NCBI GenBank assembly: GCA_017607445.1
Contig: JAEVHH010000006.1
Span: forward strand, 1,116,001 to 1,180,000
Length of the DNA stretch: 64,000 nucleotides
DNA from: Histoplasma ohiense
Taxonomy: Eukaryota > Ascomycota > Eurotiomycetes > Onygenales > Ajellomycetaceae
Reading direction: 5' to 3'
Shown: in pieces, positions 54,472-64,000 of the stretch
Layout of the letters: the number at the start of each line of letters is the position of its first letter
How positions within the stretch are numbered: the first letter of the stretch is position 1
The notes under the pieces: generated by a model
What the model saw: the letters and a program-made list of their open reading frames with translations, nothing else
Database searches by the model: none
What the model was told of the DNA's origin: nothing
Position numbers and translations under genes: made by a program

Positions 54472-55227
54472 TCTGATCATTGCATTGACTAATAAAATTG
54501 AATAATTGTCAATATTAATTCAATAAATTCAGCTAAAATTTATCCTCACAATGAGCCACATCATTTAAGTCAGAGTAAACACAATTACCACAATTTTTAA
54601 GATAGCATTCATGATTCCATTGGCATGTAATTTCATGGCAATGAATAAACCGATTCTTTAGCAAGTTTAATTCAAATGAAGATGGTTGAATGTTATTATA
54701 ATCATTTAAAGTATTAGAATGTACAAATTTATCAAAATTCATATCTTGTTTATGAATAATCTTTGATAAATTTTTTATATCCTTTTATGCAACCTTTTAG
54801 TACTCTTATATATAACTAATATGATGTTTGATTATATAATAAATGAAAAAAAATATTGATTTAATTTAAATAAACTTACTTTTGCTAATGTCTGTAATAT
54901 TATTGAAGTAAAATTAAAAATAAAATAAAAAAGAAGTAAAATAAAATTCATAATAAATATAACTTTACTTAGCTTAAATATTTTTTATAAATATTAGAAT
55001 TTTTTTTATTAGTGTTATTTGTAAATACATTGAAGCTGTTATATGATGTTTATATAAAATATAATTAATTATTAATCAAAATTACATTAAGTTTTTTAAT
55101 TTAAAATTATTTTAAAAAGTGGAAATATTATTTATTAAAATTGATATTAAAATATGCTATTTATATTTTATAATTTTCATACTGTTAATTTCGCCACAAG
55201 TTTAAAATATATTATATAATAGAATTA
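54472..55227. other. very AT-rich spacer
   Basis: About 750 bp, extremely AT-rich from 54750 on. A 69-codon minus frame (54742-54533) holds a Cys/His cluster (HCHEITCQWNHECYLKNCGNC) of unknown meaning; I do not call it a gene. Confidence 0.45.
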
Positions 55228-55319
55228 TGTGGGATGTCTAAGTGGTTGTATTAGCATGTCGGCAGCTGAGGCATATATGTGCGGTGTGCTAGTCTGTGAT
55301 AGGCAGCCTAGGGCCAACA
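55228..55319 (-). mobile_element. solo 92-bp LTR of the TRIM-like element
   Basis: Reverse complement of the terminal repeats at 55939 and 56749, running TGTGGGATG...GGGCCAACA on the plus strand. It is flanked by AATTA on both sides (55223-55227, 55320-55324). This proves the 92-bp unit inserts as an LTR. Confidence 0.9.
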
Positions 55320-55429
55320 AATTAATAGTCTCATGTCACATAAGCTGGCTGGTGGGACCATGAATTACATGTTTGGTTTGGTTTGATTTGATTCCAGTCA
55401 ATTTCTTGGTGTGATTTCCAGTGGGACCA

Positions 55430-55670
55430 GGATCAGAATGGTAGACTGGCTGTGTGACTATACATAGAACCAGAATCAAATTTTTTATCAGTTCCATTCT
55501 CAAATATCTTAATTCTGGTCCCATAAGTATTTATGAAATCAGTCACTTTACATGATTTATATTATAATTCTAATCTCAGATCATGTTTTAGTTATAAATT
55601 ATCAGTTCTGATTCTATTTGATCCCATTTTACAAAATGGGACCAAATGGGACCATGATTTACTCTATATA
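55430..55670. repeat. direct repeat D, copy 1
   Basis: About 240 bp matching 56850-57115 in the same orientation, with CATAGAACCAG/CATGGAACTGG, TTCTGGTCCCATA and AAATGGGACC/GATCATGATTTACTC blocks. Both copies end in CTATATAGAT followed closely by GATA-type minisatellite. Differences are mostly transitions. Positions 55325-55430 hold nothing else. Confidence 0.7.
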
Positions 55671-55673
55671 GAT

Positions 55674-55835
55674 TGGCAGCGATAGATAGATTAGCAGTGA
55701 TAGATAGCTTAGCAGTGATAGATAGATTGACAGCGATAGATAGATTGACAGTGGTTGATAAATTGACAGCAAGAGATAGCTGAGCAGTGAGGGATAGCTT
55801 AGCAGTGAGAGATAGCTTAGCAAGATTGACAGCAG
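55674..55835. repeat. 21-bp minisatellite, array 1
   Basis: About seven or eight imperfect units of GATAGATAGATTGACAGTG-like sequence. On the minus strand it reads as heptapeptide repeats (LSITAKL-type), which explains the apparent 93-codon ORF at 55588-55869. That frame is a repeat artefact rather than a gene. Confidence 0.8.
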
Positions 55836-55938
55836 TAGCATAGATAGAGGTAATATCTCCATCAATCATATCATCAGATTGATATCTAAGATATGTATTA
55901 TATAATCATCAGAATGAGATCAAATTTCAGTCAAAATC

Positions 55939-56840
55939 TGTTGGCTCTAGACTGTCTATCACAGACTAACACACCGCACATATATGCCTCAGCTGCTGAC
56001 ATGCTAATACAACCACTTAGACATCCCACAGGTTATGATCTGAATTGCTTGTTTTTTTTTATTAAAACCTTCCACTGCCCATCTAACGTCTCGCGAGCTG
56101 CTATGCTGATCAGCAGAAGGGATTCTGATGAAGGCTAGAAGAGCTTTGATTGTGGGAAAAGATTATAAATAGATTGATATAGAGAGGAAGAATGCCTTCT
56201 AGAACTCTGAGAATGGATACCCCAGCTAGCAATGATGAATATGAATCTACCACTGAGTCACCGGACCCAACAACAACCGATACCTTGATACAGATGATGA
56301 TGGAATATTTGAAAAAGCAAGATGAATGTCTGAAGAGAATGAATGAATATTTGAACAGAAGAATGAGAAAATCCTTACAAAAACCAGCTGAAAACTCTGA
56401 TTCTCTGTCAAGAAGAGATCAAAAGAATATCAAATAAGAGAAGAATGGGATGAAACTGACTGTACAAGCCACTGTCACTACTCCTCCATCTACTGAAGAA
56501 CCTTCTATAAGAATCATCATGATGAGATTGGCTATTAAGAATATCACCACCACCATCACTACCACCACTGCTATCAAAGAATCTCTCAAACATCAATACT
56601 ACTATCATGAATCAAAGCCTCAAAGATGTTGAAAGGGTGAAGAATAGAAGGATAAAAGAATATAAAGAATAGCTTAATTTGATTTGCAATTTCATGTATA
56701 ATAGAATTTCTAGATAGATATCTGTACAGCTGCTAGTCCGAGGGGAGGTGTTGGCTCTAAGCTGTCTATCACAGACTAGCACACCGCACATATATGCCTC
56801 AGCTGCTGACATGCTAATACAACCACTTAGACATTCCACA
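55939..56840 (+). mobile_element. TRIM-like miniature LTR retroelement
   Basis: 902 bp. Two 92-bp direct terminal repeats (55939-56030, 56749-56840; TGTTGGCTC...CCACA) differ at only a few sites. Flanks are AAATC on both sides (55934-55938, 56841-56845). A polypurine tract GAGGGGAGG ends directly at the 3' repeat. Internal sequence starts GGTTATGATC after the 5' repeat, where a primer-binding site would be; I cannot match a tRNA. One small ORF lies inside and no pol. Confidence 0.92.
56192..56437 (+). CDS. small ORF inside the TRIM-like element
   Basis: 81 codons starting MPSRTLRMDTPASNDEYEST, then Thr-rich and helical (MMMEYLKKQDECLKRMNEYLNRRM). It occupies the gag position and resembles the acidic then coiled N-terminus of fungal gag proteins, without a zinc knuckle. 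Its intactness in an RIP-like region is notable but the element is short. Confidence 0.5.
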   Translation: MPSRTLRMDTPASNDEYESTTESPDPTTTDTLIQMMMEYLKKQDECLKRMNEYLNRRMRKSLQKPAENSDSLSRRDQKNIK

Positions 56841-56849
56841 AAATCATGA

Positions 56850-57115
56850 TCAGTCTCAGATCATGTTCTTATTTTTGATAGTCAGTCTTAGACTGACCAT
56901 ATAACCATGCATGGAACTGGGACTAAATATTTCTCCAGTTCCATTATCAAATTTCTTAGTTCTGGTCCCATATAGTGTTTATTAAATTAGTCACTTTACA
57001 CTGTTTATATTATAAATCTAGTCTCAGATCATGTTCTTCTTATAAATTACTGATTCTGATCCCATTTGGTCCCTACAAAATGGGATCAAATGGGATCATG
57101 ATTTACTCTATATAG
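56850..57115. repeat. direct repeat D, copy 2
   Basis: Second copy of the 55430-55670 unit, immediately right of the TRIM-like element. Contains the near-palindrome ATTTGGTCCCTACAAAATGG. Followed after about 100 bp by the second minisatellite array. Confidence 0.7.
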
Positions 57116-57219
57116 ATGATATAATGCTATGAGTGTTATCAAAAATCATTATCTATCAAAAGAAGTTTAGTGTATTTATGCTCTAGTTCTATTTTGAACT
57201 AGTAATGATAGTGATAGAT

Positions 57220-57330
57220 AGATTCACTGCAGTAGATAGGTTAGCAGCAATAGATTGACAGCGATAGATAGATTGGCAGTGGTAGGTAGATTGACAGTGG
57301 TAGATAGATTGGCAGTAGAAACCTATAGCG
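57220..57330. repeat. 21-bp minisatellite, array 2
   Basis: About five imperfect units (GATAGATAGATTGGCAGTGGTAG-like) matching array 1, in the same orientation and at the same place relative to direct repeat D. Confidence 0.75.
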
Positions 57331-57918
57331 ACTGTTGTGCTGGTTCATATAAAAATTAACCTGGCTTAACACTTGGTGATACTCATTTCATTGACTGACA
57401 ATTTGGCTCCCTCCCATGTCAGTTCTCCATTTCCACGAGGGCTTGACATCTTCAGAAGCATGATTGGGTGCAGTTGCTGGAGCTGCATGAATGTCAAAAT
57501 ATGCAGTATCAGGTTTATTATTTTCAATTGCTCATGCTGCTTCGCCAACATCAAAACACAGTTCTGTGCGACCCTGCATTCCTCCATTGTTTGCTAAAAA
57601 AGAAAATCCAACTCGCAATGAGTGTTGAATGTGTGGTCTCAAAATCTCACAGATTTGCGCTTGGAGAACATTTTCAGTGGTAATGGGTTGTGGTGGAGAG
57701 ACTGGCATAGGGTCAGCTGTGATCACCGCGCTGTTCAAGACATTATGATACTGCTGGAGAATTGTCTTGAGATTAAAGCTCTGCCAGATCTGGAGCCCTT
57801 GGATATTGAGATAGTTGTATGCTTGATTGGTAGTGTTGCGGCCTAGCTGGGGTGGGGGGTGGACTGGAACTGCCGCCAGTGGCTGCTGTAAGAATGTGAT
57901 AAGTGTGATCTGAGCCAT
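57331..57918 (-). pseudogene. broken conserved fungal gene of unknown function
   Basis: Starts MAQITLITFLQQPLAAVPVH and reads on through IWQSFNLKTILQQYHNVLNS, AQICEILRPHIQHSL and FDVGEAA. An in-frame TGA then occurs; beyond it the frame continues AIENNKPDTAYFDIHAA, DVKPSWKW, a second TGA, then EYHQVLSQVNFYMNQHNSRY before running into the minisatellite. Both stops fit CGA to TGA. The blocks DTAYFDIHAAP, KPSWKW and QVNFYMNQHN are ones I associate with a fungal conserved protein often found near kinase-like genes; no function is known to me. Confidence 0.6.
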
Positions 57919-58391
57919 AAGATGAAAAGAGAGATTCAGGTCTAGAGCTTTTTAATAACTGCACACATTCTAGAGGAATTCTTCTAGGACACTTAGAACA
58001 CATTTCGGCTATATATATGTGTGTTGGAAACCAAGAAAAACAAATTATGTCTCTGTAATAAGGCGATGGCTGAGAAGCCGCAGGATATGGGGTGTTGTTG
58101 AAGTGGCACAAACTGAATTCAATTGGCTAACTGAAGAGGCCCAAGTTTCATACTTGTTGGTGAGCGGTGACCTCATCCAAAACCACTTGACTTGTCTGGC
58201 ATTTGTATCGAATGACAACCAATAGCTCCTCCACAAGATGTACATGCTTGACACAGCCTCGTTGAAATCGCAACCTCAGTGGAGACATATGGTCGAGTCC
58301 ATTGAGTAGAATCAAAATTTCTGAAATATTGAAATTGAGCAAATAAATCAAACTATTCTCTGTTCTCTTCTCTCTTAAGACTCAACCTTTT

Positions 58392-59127
58392 CCCGCAAAA
58401 CCTAGAATTTTGAAGGGGAACAAAGCAAACTCAAAGATCGAAACACAACATCTCATGAATTTTACTGATGTTGATCCCTCTGAAATAACATTTAAGTGAA
58501 AGCTTTTCAGCTCAGAATTCTCAGAAATATTCCTTGTTCATATTCACAATAAGATATGTATAATGAAAGTGGTCTGTGTATCTGAGGTGTTTCAAAACAT
58601 CAGTTCATTCTAACATTTGAGACAGCATCATGACAACAGGCCAGTTCAGTCTGCATCTTCTGAGCACAAAACAAACATTCACATCTGTGAATTGACTGCC
58701 TACAGACAACTAATGAAGCATGGCCTTTGCAACTGCAGAATCATGCTTCAGTTCTATGAAACAATAAAACAGATGAACTTATCACACTATCAACCTCATC
58801 TGAAGATGTTTCTTAATGACAAGAATCTTTCTAGCACCATTCTCTTGAAGTACATTCCAAAAATGGAGATGATCTATCCATCCAATTTTACAAAGAAGTG
58901 GGGAGAGGCTTTGATCTGTGGCATCTGAGAGATTCACAGAGCATTGATTCTGCATTGCAACGTCAAACCAAGGAATATGATGATTGTCAGGAATGACCCG
59001 GAAAGAGTGGTCTGGTTAGACTTCGACAGAGCTCAGATCTATCATGCAGATAGCTTTACTGAGAGACAATAAGAATTTATTGAGAATGAAGAGCTAATGA
59101 TATCTCAACTCACAGATTCACTCATGA
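58392..59127 (+). pseudogene. kinase-like pseudogene
   Basis: Exon 1 reads FTDVDPSEITFK, a TGA, then KLFSSEFSEIFLVHIHNKICIMKV (candidate beta-3 Lys in IMKV). A 60-bp intron (donor GTCTGT, acceptor GACAG before 58629) leads to HHDNRPVQS and LTAYRQLMKHGLCN. The C-lobe shows EIHRALILHCNVKPRNMMIV (the HxD Asp reads Asn) and VVWLDFDRAQ at the DFG position. In-frame stops follow ICGI (TGA, 58927-58929) and ERQ (TAA). The sequence runs into inverted-repeat arm 2 at 59145. All lesions fit C-to-T or G-to-A changes. Confidence 0.7.
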
Positions 59128-59144
59128 GTGATCTACTATTTTGC

Positions 59145-59561
59145 TACCGAGTCTCTAACTCAGCAAGCTTCTCACTGAATATAAGATAAGATCAGAGCTT
59201 ATATAGTGTTGCTGAGCTTGTTCACTGAATCAGAAGATAGTGCCACTATCATAGATTAAGATATAATATCAAGAGAAATATCTAGATGACTAGCAATAGC
59301 TACAGCAGCAGTCTAAGATAAATAATAAGAATATCTAGTAGAGTTTACAAGATAGAATGAATGCTTAAGATATGCATTGTGAAGAAGTATACTTAAGATG
59401 AGCTTATAGTTGTACTATATAACTGAGTATAAGTAAAGATGTAGTAGAGATAGAATGAAATGAGATTGATCATGATCAAGAAAATAAGCTTCTTGATTCT
59501 AAGAGTAATAAATGTGTTTAAATATATTTGAGTTCTCATACAAAATATCTTACTCACTCTG
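59145..59561 (-). repeat. inverted repeat, arm 2
   Basis: Reverse complement of 53131-53545. It abuts the 3' end of the kinase-like pseudogene and is followed by a CTCACT-rich stretch. The two arms enclose 5.6 kb containing the mariner derivative, TRIM, minisatellites and broken genes. Confidence 0.85.
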
Positions 59562-60239
59562 CTCACTTGCTCACTTTGCTCACTGATGATTGTGATGAGC
59601 ACAGTGATCAGAGTGAGCAGTTATATGATCTCATATTAGCATCAGTTGTAGATTGTTCTATTTCTGCATCTCTTCAGTTCTTATTCAATAAGCTCTGATT
59701 CATGCTGTAGATTTATAACATCATTCTCTTCCTCTCTTTATGAGCTGTTTCAACAAGTGTATAAATAAGTGACTGAGTTCTCTCTTGTATTTTTCTGTGA
59801 GTAAGGTTTTACTTTCTGAATTGCAGCATAGCATCTTTCTCTCTCTATTGAGCTCAGCTTGCTGATATCATTGTTGCTCAGAGTTTCATTATACTCATCT
59901 GTTGCAATTGCTGTTTTGAATTCAACATCACATATCATATTCTTCCTCTACATAAGAAATGTTCAGAGTGCATTCATCATGATCATTGTTGTGAATAAAA
60001 GTTGATTTCTGAAGAAGAGTGATTGAAACTGAATTGTGTCAAGGAAAAGATGAAATCAGATATTCAAGCAAGTGAGAATTCAGTGAGTAAATTGAGTGCT
60101 CATCTAAATGAACTTAGTAGTTCTCTGTTGAAGATCATTACAAAATTGAAACAGTTAAAATGAAGTGTGGATTTTCTTGAAGATCATCAGTTCAAATTCC
60201 TTTGAAGAGATCTGAAAATTCTTGAATCTTTAGATAAAG
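59562..60239. other. AT-rich spacer
   Basis: No recognisable domain. A 62-codon minus frame (59938-59750) is the longest. It lies beyond the chromodomain end of element E, where a 3' untranslated part or LTR would be expected, but no LTR pair was found. Confidence 0.4.
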
Positions 60240-63061
60240 AGAAATCTTTCATTTCTTCTGTTGAAATTGATTTTTCTATTCTTGACATCATCAATTATCT
60301 CATTTTTTTCAATGATATTGTTTTCTTAGATTTTCTTGATTCTTCTGTGATTTCTGCTGCTGAAAACATTGAATTGCATTCTTTGCATTCTTCAAATTCT
60401 TCATAGATTCCCAGGTGTTTTCTGAGGTATCATATTCTTTTCATTTTATCAGATAGTAATTCTTGTTGTTAATCTTTTGTTTTCCCAGTATTTCCTCAAC
60501 TTTGTATTCTGATTCTCTGATGTTGATTTTCATTCAGTATTGTTCTGCATTTTTAGATGCTTTTTTCAGTAGTGAAACATGGAAATTCAGATGTATATAC
60601 ACAGTGTCTGATAGTTTAAGTTTGTAATTAACTGATTCAGTTTTCTGCAAAATTTCAAAGAATTCTAATTTTTTAAAGTTCAACTTGTCATTTGATTTTT
60701 TAGTTTTAATGTTTCATTGTAGTAGAAACATTTTCTTCTTCTCTTTAAACTGAGATATCTTCTGATGTCTTTTGTCATAGTATTCTTTGACTCATTTTGC
60801 CACAAAATTGATGTCTAATATCAACTGTTTATATAATTTGCAAAGCAGATTTGCTTTTTCTATTGCTTCATTTGTCAAATTCTTCATGAGCAGTTTCATT
60901 CTTTGCATGTCTGATTCTCTCTTATAATTGATGAAAAATGATGTGAATTCTGTTGTTGTATTTTTGGAACTATTGTATGCTATCTGTGTCATCAGCAGTA
61001 GTTCAATTCAATTGTTCTGTTGATAATTGATATAGCATCTGAGATACTGTTCAACTATCTGATTCAATCTTTCTATTTATTCATTCATCTGTAGATGATA
61101 CACTGTTGATATTTTGCTTTTGATTCTCATTTTGATCATCAAGATCTGTTAAAATTTTGATGCAAATTTGATATCTCTGTCTGTGATTATCTCTTCTGAT
61201 GTTTTATGATTGACAAATATATTTTATAAAATCACATATACTGTCTCAGATACTGATGTCACTTCTTTGAACAGTATGAAGTAGACATACTTTGTCAATC
61301 TGTTTGTTATTGTTAAGATAGAGTTGTAGTGTATCTCTGTTCTAGATTCTCTTGAGTCTTGACTTAGATAATTTGACAATAAAGTTCATTGCTATCAATG
61401 CTCATGATTTTTGTAAAACTGATATTGATTGTATCTTTCTGTATGATGTGTGTCTGCTTGATTTGCTTCATTGACACATGTTGCAATTCTGTATGTATTC
61501 TTGAATATCTTTTTATATTTCTGATCAGTAGTATATTCTGATGATCTTCTTCATTGTTTTATCAGTTCTGAAGTGTTCTGCAGTTACCACATTGTGATTT
61601 TCTCTCATTATATCATTTCATGCTGTCTTTGAAATGTAAATTGATTCATTGTGGTAGACTATTTCATTGTTCTTGATCATATTTTTAGCCTGCTTGTCAT
61701 TTGCTGTGGCTTTCTTGATCTTTTGTATATTCTCATCATTTGCAGATAGAATCTTGGTGGCTTGTATTATTTATTGATTAAATGCTATTCTATCTTCTGC
61801 ATTTTTGATGAATATCATCTGTTTCTGACTTTCTTTAGTCATTAAGTCTGGTCTTTGATTTAAAGTATCTGCTCAGACATTTTCTTTTTCTTTGCAGTGT
61901 TGAATTCTGAAATTATAAGCTGCTAAAATCTCTGACCATCTTGCTTGTCTTCTCATTAATTCTTTTGTTATTATTATTATTATTATTTTTCAATTATAGA
62001 TGTATACAGTCAGTGACTATGATATCTATCTGAAATACTTCAGAATTTTTCAAATCAAGAATATTCTAATATACAAAAACAATTTGACACATGCATTAAC
62101 AGAATTTCAGCTCAGAATCAAACAACTATTCAAACTATTCAATTCAAAAATAAAATCAAAAGAATGTCAATGAGTTAGCACAACTCAACTTCAAAACAAA
62201 GAAAATAAATATTATAAAAGACAGCAGCTATTAAAAATCAACAGAAAAGAAAAAACATTTGCAATGACTTTATCAACAAATAATGAAGCAAACTGCTTAA
62301 AACAAATGAAAATTAACAATAAACAAAGTTAAAGAAAAGATTAAAATAAAATAAATAAGAACAATTGATCTAAATATCATCAAGTAACACTATTCAAACA
62401 AGCTCTTGTAGCAACATTTGACTCATTTAAATATTCAATTAAAAACATATATTCAGCTTTTGTATTGAATAGCAAATTCAAACTTAACTGATTCAGTTGA
62501 TATTTCTCTCTCAGTCTCAATCTTAGTTCTGAATACTTTGTACAAAGTAACAGAAGATGCTCTGGATTTTCATATAACTGACAATCTGAACACAGATCAT
62601 TTAAATCATCTTTAAACTTTGCTAAATATGATTTGAAATATTTATATTCAAGCTTTAGCTGCATTATTGTAGCAAAAAGTTTCTTCTTACACTTTATTGA
62701 GCAAGTCTTCCACTTTGGCTTAGTTTCAAATCTGGATTAATTCTTTTGTTGTCATAAAGTACTGCAAGTTGTGGTGATTCAATAGTATGATGACTTAATA
62801 TTTGACTTCTTTCAAGTACACTCTTCATTTTTTCAGTGCCATCACTATAGCTAACAATTTTTTGTCATGTATATTGTAATTCTGCTCTGCTGATGTCATT
62901 GTTCTTGTATAGTATGTGATGAGATGTAATTATTCTTTTTTGTCATGTTGTTGCAATCTTGCATCTATAGCACAGTCTGAAGCATCTGTGTCCATGATGA
63001 ATGGTTTTTCTGAATCAAAATGTATTTATATATCTTCATTTTGAAATTCTTTCTTTATTTT
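60240..63061 (-). mobile_element. chromovirus-type gypsy fragment E, interrupted by a LINE
   Basis: Minus strand. RNase H is at 63050-62750 and again 61954-61850 (KPFIMDTDASDCAIDARLQQ, NIHDKKLLAIV, LQYFMTTKEL, then after the LINE RRQARWSEILAAYNFRIQHC). The integrase region lies at about 61750-60650, with a C-terminal chromodomain near 60512-60380 (YKVEEILGKQKINNKNYYLI, then KEYDTSENTWES). RT and gag are missing because the copy is cut at 63061 by an LTR. Stops are frequent. Confidence 0.8.
61970..62735 (-). mobile_element. 5'-truncated LINE (Tad1-like) insertion
   Basis: Flanked by the perfect 15-bp duplication ATTAATTCTTTTGTT (61955-61969, 62736-62750). On the minus strand it encodes the C-terminal end of a non-LTR RT (62664-62380): MQLKLEYKYFKSYL, then CSDCQLYENPEHLLLLC (CCHC-type motif) and LLFNTKAEYMFLIEYL. 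It ends in an (AAT)n tail, seen on the plus strand as ATT repeats at 61970-61990. Removing it restores the gypsy E frame. Confidence 0.9.
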
Positions 63062-64000
63062 TGTAACGGGCGTACTTCGATTAACGATTTGGTACTATCC
63101 TAATTACAGATTATGAATTGATTAAGGAAAGAAAGAGAAAAGAAATCAGAAGAAAAGATTGTACAAAGAGGGTTCTTATAGAGGAAAGTTCAAGATGAAA
63201 GAATATCAGAAGCCACTTCACAGTGAAATGTGAAGTGGAAGAACATTAAAAGATACACATAAGAATCATTAGAAACTACATAAGTGTGGAGTATGAAGTG
63301 AAGAAATCATTGAGAGCTATACAGAAGAATCATTAGAGACTATATAAATGCAGAATATAGAGCAGAAGAATATTAGAAACTATACAAAAGAATTATTAGA
63401 GACTACACAAATGCAGAGCATGAAGTGAAAGAACATTAAAAGCTATATAAAAGAATTGTTAGAAACTATACAAGTGTGAAGCACAGAGCAGAAGAACATT
63501 GAGAATTATATGAGATTACAACAGTCAGAAATGAGTGAGTGCAGAAGAGAAGTTGATTGCATAAATTAATTACTAACAGATGCTAATCCATCACATTATC
63601 CCTCTCTACTGAGATGAGTGAGAACTTGTAGATGTCAAGAACAGCAGTGTTCTTCAAGACAGATACAGATTTTCAGATTGAATAATCATATTCTACTCAT
63701 TTGACAAAGTATTCACAGCAGTGGTGATTGATTCTATCATCAAGAATTGTTTTGATTTCTCACTTGAGTTCATTGTCTTCTTCTACAATGATAGATGACT
63801 GTCAATTGAAGATTCTCTGTGAGAGGAATGAATCCTCAGCTGTGAGTTGAAGCAGGTTTATATGAAAGACATTGTGAATGTCAGACAGAGTGTTGAGTTG
63901 ATAATCATGTATATCTAGCACTTTCTTCACTGTATACTTGATGTGATGATAATCTAGTATACACAAGAAGTGATCTGTTCTTATATTTTTAAGATTCAGT
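63062..64000 (-). mobile_element. gypsy copy F (A/C family), 3' end only, runs off the window
   Basis: LTR at 63062-63595 (TGTAACGGGCG...CCATCACA, 534 bp), then internal sequence matching 46918-47320 of element C, including the polypurine tract (63596-63608) and 3' pol region. The first 45 bp of the LTR keep CG dinucleotides as in the LTR at 46321. It inserted into element E. Confidence 0.85.

Noticed and set aside
54533..54742. Cys/His-rich minus frame that looks like a zinc finger
   Set aside because: Cys spacing fits no family I know, the flanks are extremely AT-rich, and no start-to-stop gene structure is supported.
55588..55869. 93-codon minus ORF with heptapeptide repeats
   Set aside because: It is the translation of the 21-bp minisatellite; the parallel array at 57220-57330 gives no comparable protein.

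Overview
This window comes from a filamentous ascomycete (Pezizomycotina). Its genes carry short GT-AG introns (45-165 bp) with CTAAC/CTAAT-type branch points, and the recognisable genes (UFD1, LIN1/CD2BP2-like, RVB2/reptin, a TMEM53-like DUF829 hydrolase, an F-box protein) are typical of that group. The second half is an AT-rich, almost CpG-free retrotransposon block. That combination resembles dimorphic fungi of the Onygenales (Ajellomycetaceae, Coccidioides); this placement is inference.

Region 1 (about 1-33 kb) is ordinary gene territory. In order it holds: a WW-domain protein with polyQ (238-2060, -); an F-box protein (3886-5937, -); a DUF4396-type membrane protein with an apparent homopolymer frameshift (7537-8322, -), placed 58 bp after a small Cys-Cys membrane protein (8381-8860, -); a possibly 5'-truncated HNH-nuclease-domain gene (10001-10741, +); a DUF829 hydrolase (17432-18298, -); UFD1 (19682-21053, -) divergent from LIN1 (21569-22945, +); RVB2 (23284-24842, -) divergent from a coiled-coil protein (25297-26934, +). 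Scattered among them are seven members of one small-protein family (one-repeat Myb/SANT-like head, basic tail): a decayed copy at 11.2 kb and intact copies at 12.5, 13.9-14.7 (-), 16.5, 27.7, 29.4 and 31.0 kb.

Region 2 (about 33-35 kb) is a transition with two decayed protein-kinase-like genes. The first carries a single in-frame TGA.

Region 3 (35.3-64 kb) is a nested transposon graveyard. A solo LTR (5-bp target duplication) is followed by gypsy/chromovirus A (+), whose reverse-transcriptase gene is split by a complete second chromovirus B (38650-45793, duplication ACTGC). B carries an antisense, spliced, Cys-rich extra gene. Gypsy C (-, 46321-52481) of A's family follows, with a third LTR attached. 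Next come an inverted-repeat pair (53.1 and 59.1 kb), a 630-bp Tc1/mariner derivative, a solo 92-bp LTR, a complete TRIM-like mini-retroelement (55939-56840), 21-bp minisatellites, a broken conserved gene, a broken kinase, gypsy E (-) interrupted by a 5'-truncated LINE (15-bp duplication), and the start of another copy of the A/C family (63062-end).

Coding relics in region 3 are broken mostly by changes explained by C-to-T or G-to-A transitions (CGA to TGA, TGG to TGA, CAA to TAA). Paired sites reading CA in one copy and TG in the other point to ancestral CG. This is a RIP-like or methylation-deamination pattern aimed mainly at CpG. No rRNA, tRNA or CRISPR was seen.
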